Origin: Lenzites betulinus
Taxonomy: Eukaryota > Basidiomycota > Agaricomycetes > Polyporales > Polyporaceae
NCBI GenBank assembly: GCA_022264855.1
Contig: JABYQU010000052.1
Coordinates: 124,001-188,000 of the forward strand
Direction of reading: 5' to 3'
Length of the DNA stretch: 64,000 bases
Shown here: positions 57,539-64,000 of the stretch, one piece after another
How positions within the stretch are numbered: position 1 is the stretch's first letter
Layout: each line of letters starts with the position of its first letter
Notes under the pieces: model-generated
Seen by the model: only the letters and a program-made list of their open reading frames with translations
The model's database searches: none
Told to the model about the DNA's origin: nothing
Made by a program: the position numbers and the translations under genes

Positions 57539-57964
57539 ATGCAATCCGACCATCGCGGCCAGCGCCGATACATCTGCCCGTGCGATAAGTGCAACAACGA
57601 CCCAAGCAAGAAGCAAACCATTCAGATGATCAATGTACACCAGCGCGCCACACCCGGGGACCCAGTAGAGCAAGGCGCATACAGTCAGGTTTCCGAGGCC
57701 GCTGCGCACCCTCACTCTCGCCCTGTTCTCCGCACCCTCACTCTCGCGCAAGATTCAAGTGAACATCTATGCGAAGCGGCCAGCACCGGCCGGGATCTCG
57801 AAGGGTGCAACCTACCACAGGTCCCCGACCCGGAGAGTGTCTATGGTATGATCTTTGACTATGGCGACCAGAACGACGGCGACGCTCACTCCTCTGGGGC
57901 TCTGGCTTCTGGAGACGCCTCTCCGTCATATGTTTGGAATATGTACAGTATACACGGACTTTGA
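57539..57964 (+). CDS. 141-aa protein with CPCDKC motif, possibly transposase-derived
   Basis: Single frame MQSDHRGQRRYICPCDKCNN, then a basic segment (KKQTIQMINVHQRATPG), followed by an acidic, polar region ending MYSIHGL. The Cys-rich start followed by a His/Arg segment resembles the N-terminal part of basidiomycete DNA-transposon (Plavaka/CACTA-like) host proteins, but no transposase core follows. Could be a relic first exon or a chance frame. No splice sites are needed. Confidence 0.45.
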   Translation: MQSDHRGQRRYICPCDKCNNDPSKKQTIQMINVHQRATPGDPVEQGAYSQVSEAAAHPHSRPVLRTLTLAQDSSEHLCEAASTGRDLEGCNLPQVPDPESVYGMIFDYGDQNDGDAHSSGALASGDASPSYVWNMYSIHGL

Positions 57965-58130
57965 CCAACATATTCCCCTAGCAAATGTGGGCTGACGCCC
58001 AGTGTCGCCAGCATAAATACTGGCGCCAATCTCATGCATCCCCCCAGAGCCTGCGCCCTACGTCCACATCCCGTCCGAGACTATCAGTCATCGGATTTTC
58101 CACTCTACAACGCCTCGTCATTAACTCGCG

Positions 58131-59897
58131 ATGCCTACGCCAGGCGGGTCTTCCGGTCGCTCGCCCCTCAGCAGAGTCATCCCCCGCATCGGAGCAGTTC
58201 GAGCACGCCTCACCGGTATGCTGCCGGGGGCAGCACGGCCCCAGTCCCCGTCGAGCTCCCACAGGAGTACTGTAGCCTTGTCGTCTTCTTCCTCGAGTCT
58301 CACTATTATGCCTCCGAGTACTCCGACCCTGTCAGAGACGATGTCTTCTCGCCGTCTGTTCTCGTCTAGTATCGCCGCCGGTGCTGCCCCGAGAACCAGA
58401 TATACTCCCTCTGCGCATGGGGTGTATTGCCCAGAGGAGCCGCACATGCTACACCCCAAAGACGGTCCCTGGGGATTTTTCCCAATGAGAATCGGTCAGC
58501 TGCTCATGGACAAGTATGAGATCGTGCGTAAACTCGGATATGGCGCCCACGCAAGTATATGGCTCGCCAAGATACAGAAGTACACACATCGCCTTCATGT
58601 CATTGACCCGATGCTTATCAAACACAACATGTAGGGATCATGGATATGACTACGTCGTCCTCAAAGTTATGTCCATCAACGCCACTTTACTCGAGTTCAT
58701 CCATGAAACCCATGAGACGGAAGTCGGGCAGAGCTTCGTGGCGTTACGCGAGGCCGATAAAGAGCATCCTGGCTACGCCCACTGCGCTGCAACCTCGTTT
58801 ATGGGCTCTGTGCACAGCAAATGGGGAATCCACTACGTTTGCCTGCTCCAACCATACGGCACTTCTTTGGGAGCTCTCTGCGCCGCACTTCCACGCCGTC
58901 TTCCGCTACCCGTGGTCAAGCGGGTGGTCAAACAAATGCTCCTGGCACTCCAGTTTCTTCACAACCGACTCCACGTTGTGCATGCAGGTCAGTCATCTTG
59001 ATTGTAGATGTTTCACGGTATTCACATATCGGCACTAGACTTCAGGCTAGACAACATCCTCCTGAAGCTGCACGCCAGCACGGAACACATCGACCGCTTT
59101 CTCAGGAAGTACCCGGCGCAGACGTATCCGCCTATACCGGAGGCGGACCCATCGTCTGATACCGTATTGACTGTTCGGTCACAGCCTCTTCCGAACCTCG
59201 GTCTTGACCCTTCTCTCTCGAACCTCGAAGTCTGTGTCAGCGACTACGGCAACAGTATGTTCATGTTTCCCGTTCTGGCGGACTTAGACTAACTTTGTGT
59301 GTGCTACTAGCCGTGCGCGCGGACAAAATCAATGCCGATACCCCAGTCTTCACAGCGGACCAGGTGGTCGCCCCAGAGCAGCTGCTCGGCCACCCATGGT
59401 CATACCCCGTCGACGTCTGGGCCCTCGGTGTCAACGTAAGTGCCCCGATGCGTTTGTGACAAAGAGCTGACGAGCATCCAGACGTTCCTGATGCTCACGG
59501 GGTCGGATCCGTTTGAGCACCAGAACCTGGCGCTCAGCCCCGACGCTGCGCAGCTCGCGTGTATAAACGCGCGTCTTGGCCCGTTCCCTGCGCATTTTTT
59601 GCAGAGGTGCGCGCGGGCTGCGGAGTACTTTGACGCGGACGGTGAGCAGTTGTTTGTCATGTCGTGATGGACGATGGGCGATGCTGAGACGCGGGTCGTG
59701 CAGGAAACGTGCTTCACCCAGTTAGCCCGTCCTGGGGAGGGCCCCTGGAAGGGCGGCTGCGAGAGAGCTTGGGCGGCGAGGCGACGCCGCGGGACGTGCG
59801 CGATGCCTGGAGCTTCATACGCAAGTGCCTGCCAGTGGACCCGGCGGAGAGGCCGACTGTCGAGGAGTTGCTGGCGGATGCGTGGCTTGCCGCTTGA
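58131..59897 (+). CDS. second SRPK-like protein kinase (498 aa)
   Basis: Exons 58131-58579, 58635-58987, 59039-59254, 59311-59435, 59482-59641 and 59704-59897 sum to 499 codons. The N-terminal ~100 residues are Ser/Pro-rich and basic. Motifs: glycine loop LGYGAHASIWLAK; ATP lysine in YVVLKVMS; catalytic loop HADFRLDN (Ala for Arg in HRD); DYG in VSDYGN; APEQLLG; DVWALGV; and VDPAERPTVEELL. Intron positions at the catalytic loop and after DYG match those of the kinase at 41.1 kb, so the two are paralogues, though well diverged. Substrate unknown. Confidence 0.87.
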
Positions 59898-61949
59898 GGG
59901 CGCTGCGACCTCACGCGCTGCAAATAATGCATCGATACAAGCAAGCCGATGACGATATGTTGGCTGTAGACTTGCCTCGCTTTGTTAGTTTAGGGAATCG
60001 GATCGTCACTTCGGTGCGCATCCCATAATGTACCACACCCACTCACCACTCCGATTCTATTTACTCCTCCGAGTCTGCGGGCGCGCCCTTCTCGACATCC
60101 TCAATTTGTGTCGTGAATCGTGAACCCCCGTCCGACTCCTAAGGCGGCTGAAGCCGATCCCGGTTGTACGATGAGCTGCTCGCCCGATGCGGGGCTTACG
60201 AGAGGTCGGCGTGTGTGCGGTATTGCGCTCTGCGGACCGGCGACGTGTTTAGGTCGACGCTCACTGCTCCGTGGACTCAGCAACAGGAGTGGGGCTGCAC
60301 TGGCAGGTGTGCTGGCACGCTGCCTTTGTGACCGGGAATATGGGCAGTCGACGGTTCGGCCCGGATCCAGAGAGCGAGGCGAGCCTGACGGTGTGATCAT
60401 GCCAGATCAAATATTGCACTGAAGAGGGTTTCGAAGGAGTGTATAGACTTGAGGGCGAACGCTGAGATGGGCTAGCATCCCGCCTTCGAGCAACACTGTC
60501 AGTCCTGGCCTTCCGCAGTGTCATAAATATCTTTAAGAACCTCTGGACGAGCGCTAGACAACTACCTCAACCCTGGAAATTTGGCTCACAGAAAACGCGG
60601 ACGGTATAGCACACGGGAGGGCATGCTGAGCGTGGCGAATAGGATTTTCTATAGCATGGAAAGTCTTGTCCTGCTCACCGAAAGTGCGAAGAACTTTGCG
60701 AGAGGCCCGTAGACCCGCCAAGATTGAATGCGCACAAAGTCGGGTTTGATGCGGGGCGTGACGGCGGACATGGGGGCGAATGGGGTCATGGTAGATGGCA
60801 GCAGGGCGTGTTTCGCTGCCCGTCAAAGTTCCTGGCTATAACGATCCTTTAGCGACATCCATGAGTGCGCGCGAGTTAGACACTGAGTGCATACCTTGGG
60901 GTGATGGATATTTCCCGGGAACTGGTAGATGCGGGCCGCTGAGGGGCTGCTTTGCTTCCTCCAGCGATTGGATGTTGCAATGGATGTCTGGACAACCAGG
61001 GGTCGGGTGGAGTGCATCACTCGCAAGTGCCAACGTTTCTCGTGCTGCCGAGGCGTTCACGTTCGCGGGCGATGTTTGATGATGCCGTAGCCAATTGGCG
61101 GTGCGGTCCGAGTCGAGCTTTCTTCGAAGAGAGAAGGCGATGCGCCGTCGTGGTCGTTCTGCGTTGAGCAGCCGCCGTGCTGGCTTGTTTCGGAACCTGC
61201 ACCGTACATATTCTGGCACTGAGTATTCATGTTGTTCGCCTTTCGTACATCCATATAATTCCAACAAATGAGTGCCGAAAAGGCCGGGCCTCGGGCAACA
61301 CCGTCGATTTCATACCCCAGGCTATTGCAGTTCGCACGAGTAACCTTCGCTGCAAAAGAGTCTCCTGAAAAAAGCGGTATATCGTAGAGCCAGCATCGAG
61401 GCCGTTCGGTGCGAGCGAGCGAAGAGACAGGGCGAGATCTGGGATGAGGCCTGAGGTTGCGTCCGTGACTGTTGGTGCTGAGTGGGGTGAGGGAAAAAAC
61501 AGAATTTTGATGAAGGAGCAAGGAGAAAGGCAGGCCGCATAGAACTCAGCAGATGATTGGAGCCTTTGCCACGACGAGAACAGGTCAAACACGGCGATTG
61601 GCGTCGTGAAATCCTATTTGGACGGTAAGGATTCCTTCAGTATCACAAAAGGGCTCATCTCAGCGCGGTCTCTCCAGGTGACTGCACAGGCATGTGACTG
61701 GCGTATCGAGCGGGAACATCCTGGCCGTAACGTCAAGGATACACGCGGGAGCGGAAATAGACGTACGCTTATCACTCTCGGCAGCATCTTACGCAGCGCG
61801 AAAGCGAGCCTCGCGCTCAACAAGAAAGTCATAGCTGCGAAAGCATGTTGAGAGCAGCGTGCGATTACCGCGGGATATCATTAGTGACTACGGGAGGATC
61901 GTAAGTTAACAGCGTTTTGCGTGCGTCCGTTTCTGCCTCGCCGCCTAGG
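59898..61949. other. 2-kb spacer, no supported gene
   Basis: Several 80-150 codon frames on both strands (for example 60836-61267 and 61057-61521) lack domains and splice consistency. Confidence 0.4.
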
Positions 61950-62633
61950 CTAGTGGTGCGTCGGCTTCTTGCCTGCACGCCGCAGTCTGGGTCAGCGACA
62001 CATCCAGGGCTCGGGGTGGGCGAAGGCCTAGGGAGGCGCACCGTCTACGAACATGTTCCGCGTCGCGGCGGGGAGCGTGGCGGTGAGCCCGTCGAGCGCT
62101 TTTGTGAGCCGCACTTGGCAGCCGAGCCGGGAGGTGTCGGTGAGCCCGAACGCCATGTCGAGCATGTCGTTCTCGTCGTCCTGTGGGCAAATGTGTTAGT
62201 TAGAAGTGGCGACGCGAGGGGGAGAGGGAGAGATGGGGGGTGAGGACGGGGACGGACCTCGGGCTCGGGGGCCTTGTCGTAGCTCTCGGGGTCGAGGATG
62301 ACGTGACATGTCGAGCACGCGACGGAGCCCTCGCATGCGCCTGTCCATGGGTGCGTGGGGTTAGCGCGGAACGGGAATGGAGGAGGGGGAGCGGCGGTGA
62401 CGGGTGTACCCGTGGCTGGTTAGGGCGGGTTCTGCGGGAGATGGGGGTGAGCGTACCCAGTGCCGGGCTCGGAGCGTTCGATACCTCCGTGGCACGCAAC
62501 TGAATTAAATATGTTGTTAGAAGTGTTAGAAGTAGGACAGAAACGGTGGGAGTATGCGCACCCCTTGTGCTGTGAAAGCCACGGTGGAGAGGGCGGCCAA
62601 GCGGGCGGTCTATACCAGGGCGAGGTTGGCCAT
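61950..62633 (-). pseudogene. broken second copy of the mitochondrial ferredoxin gene
   Basis: Same order as 56907-55950. ATG 62633 is followed by ANLALV and a stop; a shortened targeting region (RPLGRPLHRGFHST) and GIERSEPGTG come next. The exon for [15 protein letters not shown] is absent: only ~110 nt separate GIERSEPGTG from [13 protein letters not shown], and joining these directly shifts the frame. The downstream exons (all four cluster Cys, [22 protein letters not shown]) are intact. A duplicate that lost its front half. Confidence 0.85.
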
Positions 62634-62842
62634 CGCACGCGGTGGGTGTAGATAACTAAGAGGGTAGAATCTTCGCCTCAGAGCAGTACGTCTAGCTCAG
62701 CGAAGAGACCCAGCCACAGACGACGACGAGAGGGAGACAGACGAGGAGGACGGCGAGGACGGTGAGCGCCCACAGGCGCGCGTCGGCAGACCCAGGTTAG
62801 ATATTTCGGGAGTATTATTATATTTCGGGCCGGTAAGGACTT

Positions 62843-62903
62843 GACCACGTCATGCGGGGAAATGCCGAGCGGCCGGATTGGGCGCGCTCGGTGGCCAAAA
62901 GGC
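62843..62903. promoter_or_regulatory. second copy of the 61-bp box
   Basis: One-base difference from 57182-57242. It lies 210 nt upstream of the ferredoxin-relic ATG and about 155 nt upstream of the gene at 63059 on the other strand, so it may be part of a divergent promoter. Confidence 0.65.
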
Positions 62904-63058
62904 GGCGTGCTCTCCTCGAGGCGACCTCCGAATTAGTTTTCTCTCTCTCTCTCTCCACCGCCCTCTGCGCCGACATCGCCCTCCTCGTCGCTCGACACGT
63001 TCCACCGTGGCGAGCAGCCTCGACCTTTGAGAGACCTCATCCGCGTGCTTCGGCCGCA

Positions 63059-64000
63059 ATGACTCTCAATATTCTTGTCTCGTTTTCCCTCCTCGCGCTG
63101 GTCGTCACAGCCCGTCCCATCTCGGACGCGCCGCAATCGTGAGTGGTTCATCTCCCCGCTCCCCAGACCCTCAATCTGACAGAGCGTCCATCCAAGGGTA
63201 AGGAAATCCCTCCAAGTGCAGAACGCCCTCCAGGCATTTCTTGCTTCTCGCACTGGGTACGTGCTGATCATCTCATGGCCACGCTTCTCTCCGCGTGGCG
63301 CACTGCGCCCCCAGTGCTCTGACCATCACCTCCAGGCAACGCCCAGACTACCTCCCTAACGAATCCGATGATGATATCCATATTTCCCTCACGTCCACGG
63401 AAGAGCAATCCGCCTTCCTCTCCCGCCTCGAAGACCTCGATGCCATCAAGGCTGTCATACCCTTGAACGTCGACGGAAACCCGTCCGAGGATGAGAAGGA
63501 ACTCTATGATATCCTCAAGAGTCTTCAGAACACCGGCTCCTCTCTCCAAGACCTTGACGGTGATGCCCCCTCCTTGGCGGAGGACGTTGCCGTCTCGGCC
63601 GCCGCGCCTTCTGAAGAGTCTCCAGCCGTCGAAGAATCCTCCCAGGATTACCCCTCCGTCGGTGCTCCGGATCTGTATACCTCCCCACCTGTTATTGTCA
63701 TCGCCGTCTCGTGTATCGCTGCCTTCTTCTCACTCCTCTGTATCGGTGTCGCGCTCTACGCCTTGAGCCACCTCAAGTCATTCATGCTCAAGTCAGACCT
63801 CGCCTGGGACATCCTTCCCCGTCTCGAGCGCCGCGTCGGACTCGACGGTCCTGACGACATGAATGTCGGAGGCGGCGCACCGCCTCCGGAGAAACGCCTC
63901 ATTCTGGACGGAGACGCGCTCCTCGTTCAGGAAAAGATCACCGAAGAGCTGAACGAGAAATTCCCGCCTCCGGCTCCCGTCTTGGACGACGATGATCCAG
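63059..64000 (+). CDS. single-pass membrane protein, C-terminus beyond the window
   Basis: ATG 63059 begins MTLNILVSFSLLALVVTARP, a signal peptide. A second exon (acceptor about 63183) gives VRKSLQVQNALQAFLASRTG; the third continues to the right edge with an acidic luminal or extracellular region (DYLPNESDDDIHISLTSTEE, SEDEKELYDILKSLQN). One transmembrane helix follows near 63680-63760 (VIVIAVSCIAAFFSLLCIGV), then a cytosolic part with LERRVGLDG, a Gly/Pro stretch and KITEELNEKFPPP. Family not recognised; a type I membrane protein by layout. Confidence 0.7.

Noticed and set aside
62852..63058. N-terminal extension of the membrane-protein gene from 62852
   Set aside because: It overlaps the conserved 61-bp box, and the signal peptide starts cleanly at ATG 63059.
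1..64000. CRISPR array, bacterial operon or prophage
   Set aside because: No regularly spaced repeats; genes are intron-rich and eukaryotic.

Overview
The window is nuclear DNA from a filamentous basidiomycete, most likely an Agaricomycete of polypore or white-rot type. It is GC-rich, and the genes are split by many 45-70 nt introns with GT..AG ends. The gene set is fungal: recyclin-1, METTL16-like U6 methyltransferase, CTP-dependent diacylglycerol kinase, RAD6, histidinol-phosphatase, CLF1 and mitochondrial ferredoxin. These sit beside typically agaricomycete families: aegerolysin plus MACPF, SRPK-like kinases, a 7TM family, a DUF3455-type secreted protein and a MYND protein with a pRiA4b ORF-3-like domain. 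No species can be named from sequence alone.

Layout. 0-7 kb: the end of an unknown gene, recyclin-1, a small Cys-tailed protein, an intron-containing tRNA-Pro and a METTL16 homologue. 8-13 kb: a 7TM protein and an F-box protein with a decayed tandem copy. 13.5-23.4 kb: a 9.85-kb Ty3/gypsy chromovirus with 332-bp LTRs and a 5-bp target duplication. It has been hit twice by later insertions: an 871-bp solo-LTR-like element inside pol, and a 2.47-kb element with terminal inverted repeats of about 0.65 kb between pol and the polypurine tract. 24-33 kb: DUF3455 protein, histidine acid phosphatase (with scattered decayed copies), a coiled-coil protein whose start codon lies inside a perfect 40-bp inverted repeat, and a Zn2Cys6-like protein. 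33-39 kb: pRiA4b-like/MYND protein, DGK1, RAD6 (with a one-base frameshift as given). 39-49 kb: SRPK-like kinase with a decayed neighbour, HIS2, then a divergent aegerolysin/MACPF toxin pair. 49-64 kb: CLF1, an APH-fold kinase, mitochondrial ferredoxin, a second SRPK-like kinase, a broken second ferredoxin copy sharing a 61-bp upstream box, and the start of a membrane protein.

How parts work together. The aegerolysin (membrane-lipid binder) and the MACPF protein (pore former) are a known two-component pairing in mushrooms; here both have TATA boxes and face away from a shared 1.07-kb region. The other genes look like independent housekeeping or family-expansion genes. The recurring theme is local duplication followed by decay (F-box, phosphatase, kinase, ferredoxin and Zn2Cys6 genes all have relic copies), together with foldback inverted repeats and nested transposons.

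Exon joins were worked out by eye from reading frame and splice sites. They are strongest where exon lengths sum to a multiple of three (F-box, DUF3455, both kinases, HIS2, aegerolysin, pol).
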